From: Tipula vernalis
Lineage: Eukaryota; Arthropoda; Insecta; Diptera; Tipulidae
Length of the DNA: 64,000 bases
Assembly (NCBI GenBank): GCA_958295665.1
Contig: OY282559.1
Span: forward strand, 267,568,057 to 267,632,056
Direction of reading: 5' to 3'
Shown here: positions 45,950 to 57,808 of the stretch, piece after piece
How positions within the stretch are numbered: the stretch's first letter is position 1
Layout of the letters: each line of letters begins with the position of its first letter
Notes under the pieces: generated by a model
Databases searched by the model: none
What the model saw: the letters and a program-made list of their open reading frames with translations, nothing else
Told to the model about the DNA's origin: nothing
Position numbers and translations under genes: made by a program

Positions 45950-46516
45950 CAAGAAAAAGTAAAATTCGGTGGTACCATTCCAAATATGTCACTTAACGAG
46001 GACGTACGTCGAAAAATTTTGATGGAATGATGAATGGCAGGGTACCCACTACTATTGGATATGATGAATGGCAGGGTACCCACTACGACAATATTAAATT
46101 TACTGAGCACAAAAAATATCCAAAAAAATGTTGCTGTAACAATAAGCGAGCGTGAAATGTTGAAACCACAATTTTTTGAATCTTGGGTTGGAGTCACGGC
46201 TGAAAAATATCACAAGCTTTGTTTACCGAAAGTCACTGAATTTATTGCTAAAAAGCATAAAAATATCAAAATAATTTTTTCACCTGACCTCGCTTCGTGC
46301 CATTACGCAAAAGACACATTGGCTTAAATGGCTCGATTAAATGTATCATTTGTACCTAAAGATGAAAATCCACCAAATACACCACAATTGAGACCGATTA
46401 AAGATTTTTGGGCTAATTTAAAACGGAAGGTATATGCCAATAACTATAGGCCCAAAACCATCAAACAGTTGCAGTTTAATAAAAACCAAATAATGGAATT
46501 AATTTCAGTTTATTAA
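45950..46516 (+). pseudogene. Second Tc1/mariner-type transposase remnant, C-terminal half
   Basis: Plus-strand frames read TISEREMLKPQFFESWVG and LPKVTEFIAKKHKNIKIIF, then FSPDLASCHYAKDTLA with the second catalytic aspartate (about 46283). A TAA at 46325 follows, likely a mutated tryptophan codon. The next frame reads MARLNVSFVPKDENPPNTPQ, LRPIKDFWANLKRKVY. The ENPPN-PQLRPI wording matches the element at 12.6 kb (NPPNVPQLRPIE), so both belong to one group. Here the catalytic glutamate is replaced by lysine (RPIK). A 25-bp direct duplication (GATGAATGGCAGGGTACCC) at about 46030 and 46064 lies at the start. Inverted ends were not found. Confidence 0.75.
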
Positions 46517-47080
46517 TTCAACTTCGTTGCGTTGATACAGATTATACAGTACAATACTATATGTTCAAAAATATTTCCACGTTTTCGAAAATGTTTGCGA
46601 AGCTTCTCTCGATTAATCGAAAATTTTAAGTTAATTTTCGAAATTATTCGAGTTTAAAAATTTTGCTTGGTACGATATAAGGCAACATGATGTTACAGGT
46701 TGTTAAACTGGATTTTGGAAGGTTTCGAAATTACTCGAAATTTTGTTGTATAAATTAGAGATGTCCGTTTTCAAATCACAAATCTGATGGTGTTATATGT
46801 GCATGCGTGTGCCGCATGGAATGGTTTAAACCCTTTAGGGATAGGACCAGGGCTGTTCCTTTACGCGTGAGCTAAAATAGATTACATTTCCATGAAATCT
46901 ATATAATCTATGTCATCTTTTCTGTTTTATTTTTAACTTTTTATTTGTTTTATTTGTTTGTATTCTCTACTCTTTCGTTCTTCTCTTTCACAAAAAACTT
47001 GAACATTTTGTTCATTATTCGTGATTTCTTCCAAAGTGAGTTTAATATTAAAAATAAATTTCGCGTTAGACAGTTTAACT
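46517..47080. other. AT-rich DNA with TTCGAAAATT-type words
   Basis: Words such as TTTTCGAAATTATTCGAG (about 46640) recur in 57770-58330, suggesting scattered copies of one degenerate AT-rich repeat. No gene. Confidence 0.35.
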
Positions 47081-47085
47081 CATGT

Positions 47086-47698
47086 CAAATTCTTTCGGGT
47101 TACTCGAAATAAAGTAACTTTTTTATCTCCTAAAGAATATGAAAATATTTTTGTAGTTGTGTTAGTGTAAAAAGAGCAAAATAAAGTGAGGTTATGTTTT
47201 ACTGTCAGTCAGATCAGTAAAACTTTTTTTATTTTGATAACAAAAAGATGGAACCAATTAATTTTAGCGCATTAATATTCAATAAACAACAAATGAAATA
47301 TCAAAATGAAGTTTTATTTTTGTTTCCAATTCACTTTGACATTTCACATTTCTATGTATTTGTAAAGAGTAAAGCAAATTTATGAAAAAATCTAGAGTAA
47401 AGCAAAACGCTCTCGAGCAAAAAATAAAGTGCTTTATTTTCCCAGAAAGAATTTGTAATGTCAAATTGTTACCCTTCGAGTAAAATTTTTTACCCTCAGG
47501 GTGTTTTTTTCCGAAAGAATTTAACATTATGTCAAATTCTTTCGGGTTACTCGAAATAAAGTAACTTTTTTATCTCCTAAAGAATATGAAATATTTTTGT
47601 AGTTGTGTTGGTGTAAAAAAATCAAAATAAAGTGAGGTTATGTTTTACTGTCAGATCAGTAAAACTTTTTTTATTGTGATAACAACAAGAAGAAACCA
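47086..47698. repeat. 165-bp direct repeat, two copies 440 bp apart, with a hairpin between
   Basis: 47086-47250 (TGTCAAATTCTTTCGGGTTA ... TTTTGATAACAA) recurs at 47529-47690 with few changes, including GTCAGTCAGATCAG versus GTCAGATCAG. At the second copy's edge CCGAAAGAATTT (47511-47522) pairs perfectly with AAATTCTTTCGG (47534-47545). The 278-bp spacer is non-coding. The arrangement could be two copies of a short repeat or a duplicated 5' region of the hAT-like gene that follows. Confidence 0.7.
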
Positions 47699-47930
47699 CA
47701 TTACGGTTACATTTGCCAAAAACTTTGACAAATACTGCAGCTTCGAGATTGAAAGCCCATAGGTAATTTCAAATCACATATTTTCGAATACAATTAACCA
47801 AATAAAATATTTTTAGAGCAATTTGTAAAACGAAATTGAGGCCTTCGGAAACAAAAACAACCCTTACAAATACTGGCAGCTACACCGAAAAGGAAGTTAA
47901 CCAAAATATGTCAATTAGTACAGTTAAGTT

Positions 47931-49040
47931 GTGAATAATTTTTTTAAAAGAAAATTTATGAATATGGATTTCTGGTTACAGACTTCAGATTTGTCTTTAG
48001 AATCCAAAGATTCATCTTGCGTCGAGCCACATGAAGAAACGCTAATGAAAGTTGTAACTAATCCAATAAATGAAGAATTTGAAACAGATTTGATTACAAT
48101 CCAAGGCAATCAAATATTTCCTACATATACCGTAATATCTTCTTGCTCGGAATTTAGTTCAACATCTACCTCGCGACTTTCATCATCTGCCTCTTCCATT
48201 CCATCTACGTCATCAGGTTTTATTTCAAAATTATCAAAGAGACCAAGGTCCAAGTTATCAACGTTCTTTGATAAAGTTAGTGATGTTGAGGTTTTTTTTC
48301 GGATGTAACATTCCATTTAATGTTATTGAATTGTATCACTTCAAAAATTTTATAAAAAGTCTACGACCGGCCTATTCACCGAAATTGCCAGGATGAAAGG
48401 CACTTTCCACAACAGTGTTAGAGACAGAATTCCCGGTTGTGGAACAGCAAGCTAGTTGTGTTAATGATACACAGTATTGGAAAATCTAAAGCTTTTTAGA
48501 TGGTTGGGATGTAGCTTCGGAGTCGGAAACCGCAGAAAAATTGACAACCATTGTGAATGAATCAGTTCTTTTGGCAAAAAGTCAATATAATACAAACATT
48601 TATGCTGTCGTGTCAGGTAACGCAGCTTCTATGGTAAAAATGGGTAAAGATGAACAAACAAGTTTTATCGGTATTGAAAGAATTCAAACATTCGAATTTT
48701 GAAAAGGCACTCGTGGATGTTGGAGGTTCTCGAATCAAAACACATATTGATACCAGATGGTGCACTTATAGGGATCCATACGAATGCCTTTTAAAAAATG
48801 TACAACATATGAAAACATTAATCGTCACTGATGATCGTCTCAAAAAAGTAAAGAGCAACGTTAAACTACTTATATTTGACGACGAATTCTTAGATGAAGT
48901 AAGAGAAAATATTTCTTTAGTTAACCCAATTTGTAACTTAATTAACATTTGCCAAAATCCTGAAACTGCCATTGCTGAATCTACCCATTTGTGGATGAAT
49001 TTGGAAATACCAGCAAAATTTAGTATCAATAAAATTTAGA
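47931..49040 (+). pseudogene. Second hAT-type transposase remnant
   Basis: The opening frame (47931-48308) is serine-rich with no certain start. Read with frame changes, the following text shows hAT wording: FNVIELYHFKNFIKSLRPAY, then LDGWDVASESETAEKLTTIV and YAVVSGNAASMVKMGKD (48500-48650). An open stretch follows with KTHIDTRWCTYRDPYECLLK (about 48730) and LVNPICNLINICQNPETAIA (about 48920). This is the middle of a hAT transposase of a different family from the one at 42 kb: no BED finger and no C-terminal dimerisation block are visible. Inactive. Confidence 0.65.
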
Positions 49041-50652
49041 AAGAAGATGAGAAATGGCATGCAATTTGTATGCAAAAAAAGTTGATTTAGATGGAAATTT
49101 TGGATTAAAATAGATATTTAGTCGAAAAAATTTTACATTTAGGTGCAAAAATGTAAATTTTCATTAATACCTCATATCTCGAAAAGTAAACAAATTTCAA
49201 AAAACGAATTTATCCAAATGGAAGAGGAGAAACTTTAAAAAAAAGGTTACGGACATTATGACGTAGAACCTTGTGCTACGAGCTAGTCACGTCTCATAAA
49301 TAAGCGAGATTTTAGACCATTTTGGTCGTCATGCTTTGTTTTTAGTTGTATCTCAACCAACCGATGGACGAATTTAAATTGTTTGTTTGTTCGTTTCTCA
49401 CGCAGCTCAACCGTTGTCTTAAGATGGATATTGTGATGTTTTGGTTCTCTTCGTCATGAGTAATGCGCATGAGCACAATCAGCTTTGTTTATGTATTCAT
49501 ACCAATTTTACCCAATAAACAATAATTGGCACAAGGTCGTGCCAATTTTTCTTCGTCGTGGCGAGTGGAGAACGGGCATTACCTTACACAGTAGCCAAAT
49601 CGATTTCTACATTGCATTGCTTCATGACAGCCTTTAATATGACATGAAAGATGGGTTGGCCCATGGGTTCTGCGATCCAACTGATCATGAAAAATGTTGT
49701 ATCCCGCAAATATTTAAAAAAAAAAAAAACCTACCCAAAACCTCGAAAATTGTAGGTTGAACCAAACTAGAGAATTTTGTTTTAACTTTGAACCAAATGA
49801 AATTCAATGTTAATTTACATTTGCTATGGATGAGTGCGTAACAGGTTTAAAAAAAAAATTGTTTGCTTTGATTGGTGCAAAATTGACCTAACGATATTAC
49901 CTAGATTTAACAAAGAGATCTTATTATGTAATTATACTTTGAAGAAAGAGTTTAATAGAATATAATTTTACAAAATTGGTCAAAAAAAAATATCGTGCCA
50001 TTTAAACTATGTAATGTTGACAATTACTGATAAATAATTTCATTTAAATTTGCCAAATATATTCGTACTTTTCTAATTAATTTTTTTGATTATGGAGAAC
50101 TAAACTAACCAGCCTATCCTACCCGTACACCAAATAAATACCAAAAAAGCCTTGATATTAAACGCACTAGTCATTTATAATAAAATGTAATAGTTACTCA
50201 ATTCTCAAACCAACTAGCTACTATATGCACACGAAATCAGGTTATATAAGATTTATACATTTTTCTTTATTTGTTTCTAGGTTATTTTTAATTGCAGCAT
50301 TTTGTAGCAAAGCCACACAGACACACCGACACAAACACATGTCAGCATAGCGCCACACAGTAGTCTAAAAATAGTTGCGATCGCGTTTTTAAATATCGAG
50401 TTTTTTTTTCTTTATTTCATCTCGACTATAATATAGTAAACTGTATTATATACATAAATTTCTTCACAAAAAATACTAATTATTTTTAATTTTAGAAATC
50501 ACACACAAAAATAATTTAAATTTTTTTTTTAAAACAAATCGCATTAGACCTCCCGTCGGCATATTTGTTGCCAAAACAAAAACAAAAACGTTGGTACAGA
50601 GAGTTTAAAAAAAAATTGTCGAAAAAAATGTTTAAAATTAACATAAACTTAC
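49041..50652. other. Unassigned AT-rich DNA
   Basis: A perfect short hairpin TTGGCAC/GTGCCAA lies at about 49527-49546. A CA-rich stretch (ACACAGACACACCGACACAAA) is at about 50315. No gene recognised. Confidence 0.4.
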
Positions 50653-50758
50653 CCGCTTTTCGAACAGGTGTTGAAAATTCTTCTAACAGGTCTTGAAGTG
50701 TCCTTTTTTGCCCGGAATCTGTTGTAGGTGATATTAATTTCTGCATGTAAGTGCCGTC
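50653..50758 (-). CDS. Probable internal exon of an unrecognised host gene
   Basis: On the minus strand a pyrimidine-rich tract ends in TTTAG (AG at 50760-50759). It is followed by 106 nt open in one frame, then a consensus donor GTAAGT from 50652 downward. The encoded segment includes MQKLISPTTDSGQKRTLQDL and LEEFSTPVRKA, balanced in composition and quite unlike the Lys/Ile/Phe-rich translations of the surrounding DNA. No transposon motif is present. The exon starts in phase 0 and ends one base into a codon. I do not recognise the protein. It implies a minus-strand host gene with other exons outside the window or too short to see here, and would place the neighbouring transposon-rich DNA inside introns. 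Confidence 0.55.
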
Positions 50759-53159
50759 CTAAATAAAATAAAATAAAAAAAAACAACAAAAATTCAGTTT
50801 TAAGATAAATAACAAAATTTTATGGATTTAAGGCAAATATCCTTATGTAAATTTGTCGTCTACGTATTTATTGTGTATGTGTGTAAATTATTTATGTAAA
50901 TTAGTATTATACCTTTTAAGATAAATTCTCGTCAAAATGTTCCGTTGTTTGAAGCGGATTAAACAGTGGATGGTCTGGGATCTACGGGGTTTCGTTTATG
51001 GTTTTGTTATATAAGTATAATGGAGATGTGTAAAAATTGTAATTACTATTTTTATAATGTTAGGTGTATATAGGATAGGTACCCTACACGACTTTTAGTT
51101 GGCAGGTTGTAAAATTTTATGGTACATCCATCAAAGGGATTTTATTTAGCTGATAATGAAGATTTTTTTCTTGTAACGCGCTTTACAAGGAAGAACAATT
51201 TCTTTGATTCTAAACTCATACTAAATAAATATGTGAGAAACTTATTTCGTGTGAATTTATCAAGGAATAATTTGTACAAAGTTGTAGGTGTGCAACATAA
51301 AATAGAGAAGGTGGGAGACGAATTTAAAGTAAGTTGACTAAAAACTCAAGCGGCAAATTTTTTGGGACTGTAGTTTTGAAAATTATTGTTACAAGAGAAT
51401 ATACAATTGTATTCGTAAAATTGGGCTCCTCGAATTGTACCGAAAATTAAAAAGAGGCCCAATTTTATTAAAAACTTTCTTTTTCATTTTGAACCAATAA
51501 AAAAATGCAAGATATAACTTAAAAACTTTAAAATCTCTTCTACCGTAAAGATATTGTGTCAGTTAAGTAAAAGCTTGGAGTCGTGTTTTAGTCTACCCTT
51601 CTATAGGAGCCTCAGTAGATCACATTCGCATGAACTTAACTTTGCTGAATGACTCTTTTTCCATAGGCTTATACCTTAAGGGATCTCTAGAAGTCCGTTC
51701 TTATGACTCTTGCATTATCCTAACGCCAGCTAGGTTAGCGGTTGCCATCGTTCTGTATGCCTTGCCAAGTTGTATTCCTGTTCCAAGTAATAGTAGTAGA
51801 CTGTTTCGTCATCTCGATTCTCTTCTAATGTCAAGTGTACATTTAAGTTGCATCATGACAGCTTATCTGCTAAACCAACCTCTTCAATTCCACCAATCAT
51901 ATACTGCTGCTGAATACAAAATTTCAAAGATGTGGTCCCAAGATGGAACCTTGCGAACATCCCTTAATTAAAGTCTTGATTAGTGTGCTTGGTTAGTAAC
52001 GACAATTGCAATTCTGCCAGAAAAATATTTGAAGGACAATTAAAAGTCTTCAACTTCTTCATTATTCTAGAGATTATGTGGTACAATAAATTCAATTGTA
52101 ACCGAATGACAAATTAATTGTATCGTTATAAATTTAGTCGACGCACTCGATTATAATTTTAATCAAGTTGATCAAGGATTGCAAATTAATTTTTAGTTTT
52201 ATTCTTTCCTTTGAACTTATTCGGTAACTACTTTCCACGCAACCCTTCTATAACCGCAAGTGGATGCCCTTCCTCCCCCACAATCGATTCGTAGTGGAGT
52301 TTTTGTACGTTTTACATCAATTTTTTACAAATCCAAAAAGAAAGCCGACATGATACTTTTTATATATAAAAGCACCTTTTGTGTAATATTAATTCAACTT
52401 CTTGTCTCTTAAATAGTATACCATTTAAACTACTTCTCGTGTCTGTAAACGATTGTAAAGACCGCATAACATTCTATCACAACTTAGTTCTTTTGAATAT
52501 GTTTCACTTGTTATTTTTAGAAAATTATCGGTCAATTTGCGATTCGTTTCAAAAAATTAATATTCCTATAGACACAACCATGAGTAAAATCAAAGTTATC
52601 ATTGGCGTTATATAAAATTTCCGTCTTGAATGACTGAAACGACACGTTCATAATATCCAAATCTGGTAAAATCTTACCACTGTACACCTTTAGCTGAGTG
52701 CGTTAGCAAAATTTTAATGCCCAATAATTTAGTATGCAGTATTTGTTTACCTAAATATTTTCGACATTCCAGGTCCAGTATCAAATTCAATTTCAAATGG
52801 TCTACCTCCCCTTGAAACTAAAATAAATGATTTACATGGTCATCTGCCTCCGCTTATAGTATAGGGCATTTTTTACCAATGATTGTTATTTTAGTGGAAC
52901 TTTCACAATTATTTTTCGTCGAAACATTTGTAATGTGACTATTATGCCTTTCCTTCTGAATTTCTTTGCTCTTTGTCCTCGTTTGCCGCTTCGAGAACTT
53001 CTGTTGTTCTTGTTGTATTTTCGATAACTCTGTGTTTGTGTCTTACTGGCCTTTTTGTAAATTATGTAGTAATTTCAGCAACGCTTTTACATTGATGTTG
53101 TTTTCGTTCATTTTGTATAATGCTGAAACTTTAGTTGAATTGTTTTATTTTCACTGAAA
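50759..53159. other. Unassigned region with a few open frames of unknown origin
   Basis: 51119-51337 (+) encodes a 72-residue frame (FYLADNEDFFLVTRFTRK...) without a known motif. 51630-51971 has openness on both strands; the minus strand reads LLLLGTGIQLGKAYRTMATA without a family match. Base composition is less AT-rich from 51600 to 53600 than around it, so this could be one old retroelement whose end is the RT scrap at 53190-53480. Confidence 0.35.
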
Positions 53160-53189
53160 CGTTAACAATAAGGGGATTGTGCCAGTTGC

Positions 53190-53485
53190 AGCATGCGATC
53201 GTATTGTTTTTGTGTCGTAACCGTGATTGCACGCGGTGTTGGTCGGCATGAGTCTCTTCGCATTGTAAAGATTACATATCACATTGCAAAAATTAAAATA
53301 TTGTTAATATACAACATTTCTATCACTTTGCTGAGGTATTCATATGATGAGGATACTATCATGCAGTCAGCAAACGTTGCTACAGTTATTTTATTGCTTG
53401 CAGGTACATCAACGATTTATGGCGGATATATTACAGGACCAAAAATGCTGCCCTGTGGCATATCAGATTTAACTCGACAGATATT
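53190..53485 (-). pseudogene. Jockey-type reverse transcriptase scrap
   Basis: The minus strand reads VKSDMPQGSIFGPV (the PQGS box), then after a stop VDVPASNKITVATFADCMIV, where the catalytic FADD has become FADC, then VIFTMRRDSC. The order and wording match the centre of Jockey-like RT. The loss of the second aspartate and the stop show it is dead. It differs too much from the two minus-strand LINE copies to be the same family. Confidence 0.65.
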
Positions 53486-54217
53486 TGTAGATACATCCTT
53501 ATGCCTTGTAATGATTGTGCTAAATACTTGAAAAGAGCAGATTAGCAGATCAATATCTTTTTTCCTTAAGGGTTTCCTAAATTAGTTGAACTATTCAGTT
53601 CTACGTTTGAGTATTTTACTCTAAATCTAAACTGACACCCTGGAATCACCTTCTTCTCCAGTAACCAGAGGCGACTGCTGACTTAAATTTTCAGGCATGC
53701 AATCCTAAACCTTAAATTTTTTAAGCAATTTTAACTTTTATTCTGGGAGAAAAACTAAAATTAGGACACATTTTCTCAGCTGTTAAGGTTGAAGCCTGTA
53801 GAATTGTCTTGCAAACATACTTTTATAATCACAACGTCTGGTATCGAAAGTTTTAGGCGGATAAAACTTTTGAGAGTGCCGATTTCAAGGAAAAGTGCAT
53901 GACCGAAATCTCGCCGTCTCAGGCTCCATAAAATGTGTACTTCCCTACTTGATGTCCAGTAAGGCTAAGCAGCTGTATAAGTTGTCTTGCATTGAAATTT
54001 TTGTATATTTGTGTGAGTGGCCTGAATCTGTCGTTTTAATTTGAAATTATTTTTTTTTTTTTGCAAAATGACGAAGTTACCTCTAATTTCTAGCATGTTT
54101 GAGCGGTAGGTAACTATTTAAAACTATGAAACACCTATAAAAAATTCAAAACTATTTAATTGATTAAGAAAACTATATTTTAATTATTTTTTAAGCAAAA
54201 ACTTATTTAGACCCGAA
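53486..54217. other. Unassigned DNA
   Basis: Probably continues the RT-related remnant at its 53190 side. No motif could be read further on. T-tract at about 54049-54062. Confidence 0.35.
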
Positions 54218-54260
54218 AAATTTAATTTCCATTGTCTCAGCCAATTAAATATTTTTTTGA
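54218..54260. repeat. Fragment of the 10.8-kb MITE family
   Basis: CCGAAAAATTTAATTTCCAT through CAGCCAATTAAATATTT is the inverse complement, with a few changes, of about 10875-10915. It stops at the LINE insertion, so the LINE may have landed in or beside a member of that MITE family. Confidence 0.45.
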
Positions 54261-54272
54261 ATTGTTTAAATT
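54261..54272. repeat. Target duplication of LINE copy 2, 3' side
   Basis: ATTGTTTAAATT immediately precedes the poly(T) tail and is repeated exactly at 57440-57451 on the other side of the LINE. Confidence 0.7.
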
Positions 54273-54478
54273 TTTTTTTTTTTTTTTGTTTTTAAATGTT
54301 GCCCAATGGCTTTATTCTTGAATCTTTCTACTTAAGAAACTCACAAGAAGTAATCAAATCTTAAGCTAAAATTATTACATATTTTAAGTCTTAACCAATG
54401 TTAATACTTATTGTTAGTGCTCACAATTTAATTAATTTAGATTATACTTATAAGTATTCATTTAGTAAATTTACAGGT

Positions 54479-55768
54479 TCACAGGTTCATCAGTCCGAGC
54501 GAATCTGTTCTTCTCAGTCGCCTAAATCGCGGCTGTTTTAGTATCTCCCTGGCCAATTCGTTGGGAGGTGCTTCTAGTTTTGAGTAATTTTTCGAACTGA
54601 ATTCTTTAATTGTTTCTTTACCGGTTTTAATCCCAAGGTCGTCATGAATATTACTATTACGAATGTACCAAGGAGCATTGGTAATACTGTGAAGTATTTT
54701 CGCTTGGGCTCGTTGCAGGAGTTCTCTGTTTGAAGCGCTGGTGGATTCCCATAACTGAATACCGTATGTCCATATGGGTTTGATTATCGCTTTGTAAAGT
54801 AGAACTTTATTGGTTAATGACAACTGAGATTTTCTTCCCATCATTTTGGAAAATGTAATTTTTATTTGGTTGCGCTTTGTTTCAATATGATTTTTTCACG
54901 TTAATCTTCTATCCAGGTCCAAACCTAAGTATTTTACCTTAGTTTGTTGAGGAATATTTTTATCGTTTAATTTCACTGGTGGGCAGGTGCATTTGTTCAG
55001 TGTGAATGTGACATGAGTTGATTTGTTTTCGTTCACTTTTATTCGCCATGCCTTCAGCCAGTCCGCGACTTTGTTTAAATGATTCTGTAATTCCTTTGAG
55101 GCAATTTCAGGATTAGTGTGAGACACCAGGATGGCCGTGTCATCGGCATATGTTGATATTATCACTTTGTTGGTTACAGATATATCAGCTGTGTACAACA
55201 AGTATAATATTGGTCCTAGAACGCTGCCTTGCGGGACACCTGCATTAATATCATTTAAGCAAGTAGTTGCGCTGTTTTGTTTGACCATGTATTGCCTTTG
55301 AAGAAGATAGTTTCTCAAAATTGAGTGAAATTTCTTCGGTAGAAGTTCTTTAATTTTGTAAATTAGTCCATCGTGCCAAACTTTATCAAAAGCTTGTGCG
55401 ATATCCAAAAAGGCAGCAGAGCAATATTTCTTTTCCTCAAAGGTGATTTTGATTGCATTTACAATTCTGTGTACTTGCTCTGCAGTACCATGTTGGTTTC
55501 GGAATCCAAATTGATGGTCTGGAATAACGCGCCGTTCTTCTAATATTGGTTTCAATTTCGTTAGTAACATTTTTTCAAATAGCTTTGAGATTGTGGGCAG
55601 CATGCTTATTGGACGATATGATGAGATTTGCGTTTCATTTTTCCCTGGCTTATGTATCATGGTGATCAGAGATATCTTCCATTTTTGAGGAATATAACTG
55701 ATTCGCATGATCGCGTTGAATACAAATGTTATTAGTTTTATGCATTTATCTCGCAATTCCCTTATCAT
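54479..55768 (-). pseudogene. Reverse transcriptase of LINE copy 2, nearly open
   Basis: The minus-strand frame 55768-54896 (290 residues) has the complete RT core: MIHKPGKNETQISSYRPISM, FGFRNQHGTAEQVHRIVNAI, AAFLDIAQAFDKVWHDGLIY, NAGVPQGSVLGPILYLLYTA, STYADDTAILVSHTN and KVKYLGLDLDRRLT. The catalytic YADD box is intact. A frame break near 54890 separates it from the C-terminal part (54844-54479), which runs from MMGRKSQLSLTNKVLLYKAI to the stop at 54481-54479. It is still non-functional as a unit because upstream parts are broken too. Confidence 0.85.
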
Positions 55769-57128
55769 TTTTCCAGTAATGAGATCATATCCTGGTGCCT
55801 TTTTCGGGCTAAAGCAAGTTTTAATTGTATTCTTAACTTTCCTTCAGTTATACTTTATAGGTTTGTAGGATAAACCATCATTCATTGGCTGGGGTAGCAC
55901 GAAATAATTATCTTCTTCTTGTGGGACGAATACTGTTGCTAGATGAGCAGCAAAAGCATTGGCTTTTTCTTCATCACTTCTCGTCCAATTTCCAGTTAGT
56001 AGTCTAATCGGTGGATTCGAATTTGTTGGCCGTTTTAAATTGTTTGTTGCCTTTGATGATGCGTGAGAGATCACTTAAATAGTTCTTTACGCGCTGGTTT
56101 TCTTTTTCCCTCAAAGCAAATCTTAGGGCCTTAATAGTTCGATTTAATTTCCATTTCAATAACGGTGATTTTGTTTGCTGCCATTGACGGCGAATTTTTC
56201 GCTTTTCCTATATTAGTTCCTGTATATTATGTGACAGTTTATTAACTTTTTCTGAACTACTTATGCCGGGTGTAGCCCTTTCAGCGGATAATGTCATAAC
56301 ATCTTTTAGATTTTCTGCCGCCGCATCAATATCAGCTGGTGTGATCAGAGGAATATTAAGTAGACAATTTTGTTCGACTAGCCTCCTCTCAATATTGATC
56401 CCAATTAGTTTTCTTGTTTGTAAGACGGTCCGGCATTTTGTTGCTTAGGACATCGGTACTCACTGTTACCATTACCGGTGAGTGATCAGAAGACAGATCA
56501 TAGCAATCGGTGGCCTTAGCATATGTACGTGGAATGCCCTTAGTTACACAAAAGTCAATTAGATCAGGAATTTTCTTTTTATCCTTGGGCCAGTAAATTG
56601 GGTTACCGGCAGATAAATAATCCAGAGACTGTTCCTCTATAGCATCATAAAGTTGTTTGCCTTTCGGCGATGTTAATCTGGAACCCAATGAGTATGTTTA
56701 GCGTTGTATTCACTGCCCGCAAGAAATTTATTATCCAGCTGGCTGAAATAATCAAAGAACTGGAGTTTTTTTATAGCATGTTTTGGAGTACAGTACACTG
56801 CCGATATGACGCAGTTTCCAAACCACTCCTGCCGACAGATGTTCCTTGATTGTATATGTTTTTTCTCATATTTCGTAAGTTCGTAGTGTTTTAATCTTCG
56901 CTTAATCAATACTGCAGTGCATCCATGTGCTTTACCATCTGGGTGCTTGGTGTCATAAATAGAGTACAAATTAATTTTCTAATAGCTATTTTTGGTGAAG
57001 CGTGTTTCTGATATTAATATTATGTCAATGTTGTGCTCAGTGAGAAATGCATGAACCTCCGCTTTATATTGTGCTATAGGCCATTTGCATTCCATATGGC
57101 TATTTTGATGATGTTCATTTCTGACTTT
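55769..57128 (-). pseudogene. Endonuclease and linker part of ORF2 in LINE copy 2
   Basis: The minus strand begins at IAIWNANGL (about 57115) and breaks frame at once. It continues at 56969 (YSIYDTKHPDGKAHGCTAVL), then GSEYNAKHTHW near 56700, where the catalytic GD of the endonuclease is SE. After another shift come GSRLTSPKGKQLYDAIEEQ, IYWPKDKKKIPDLIDF and CYDLSSDHSPV (56688-56389). The linker has a deletion of about 25 bp near 56060 relative to copy 1. Confidence 0.8.
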
Positions 57129-57159
57129 TTACGACTATCTGCATCAGCGTGCTCATATT

Positions 57160-57430
57160 CTACATCATTAGATCCATGGTTCTCTCCATCATCGCCATGA
57201 ATCTTTGCATCATATTAGTCAATTTATTTAAAGCTGTTGAGATGTTTCCCTCTTCACTTGCATGAACTTTAGGAGCGGTACCTTTAAGAACACTTGCGGA
57301 TGAAACTACTTGGTTCACGCTGCTGTTTACAGTTGCGTATCGTTTTCCATTTTGAGCGTTTGTGTTTAGAATTTTTGGTCGTGCTTCATTGATCCTCCTT
57401 TTCAATTCTAGATAAATTGGCCACCCTCTA
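57160..57430 (-). pseudogene. C-terminal piece of ORF1 in LINE copy 2
   Basis: The minus-strand frame 57405-57160 reads KRRINEARPKILNTNAQNGK through ASVLKGTAPKVHAS to TNMMQRFMAMMERTMDLMM before a stop, matching the end of ORF1 in copy 1. About 50 bp present in copy 1 (4278-4328) are absent. The zinc knuckles are lost to the 5' truncation. Confidence 0.75.
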
Positions 57431-57439
57431 TAAAATAAT

Positions 57440-57451
57440 ATTGTTTAAATT
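57440..57451. repeat. Target duplication of LINE copy 2, 5' side
   Basis: ATTGTTTAAATT, identical to 54261-54272. Confidence 0.7.
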
Positions 57452-57808
57452 GAAAATACGAATTGTATCCGGATGGATTATTCCGTCAAATACCCGAAAT
57501 TTTAGATAAAACATTTTTGGAATTACAGCGAAAAAATTGAAACGCGTTTTTCTTTTCGTTTGTCTGTGCATTTAGCGATTAAGAGAATCAAAAGGCTACG
57601 TGATTAATCAAAACTATTCGGTTTATCACTCCGATATTAATCGATTTTTACCGAATACAGGACCTCCCATTTCACGGCTTTATCGTTGAAGTTATTGTTA
57701 TCCGTAAACATGCCGATTTCACTTACTAGTGTGCTCCCCAGGCGTCGATTACGTATCCCTTTTTTTCGAGTTAACTTTGAAGCTTATTCGAAATTAGTTT
57801 GGGACTAG
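57452..57808. other. Unassigned DNA upstream of the hairpin
   Basis: No gene or element recognised. Confidence 0.4.

Larger units (their letters stand above)
54273..57439 (-). mobile_element. Jockey-like non-LTR retrotransposon, 5'-truncated copy 2
   Basis: Same family as 1257-5215, with the same 3' UTR and poly(A) tail (poly(T) at about 54271-54287). It is truncated in ORF1 near 57430, where similarity to copy 1 stops after CCCTCTATA. Twelve-base direct repeats flank it, a normal length for target-primed insertion. About 8 extra bases at the 5' junction match neither the element nor the duplication. The RT half is much better preserved than in copy 1. Confidence 0.88.

Noticed and set aside
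49527..49546. Hairpin TTGGCACAAGGTCGTGCCAA
   Set aside because: Seven-base stem alone is expected by chance in 64 kb; no terminator role applies in a eukaryote.
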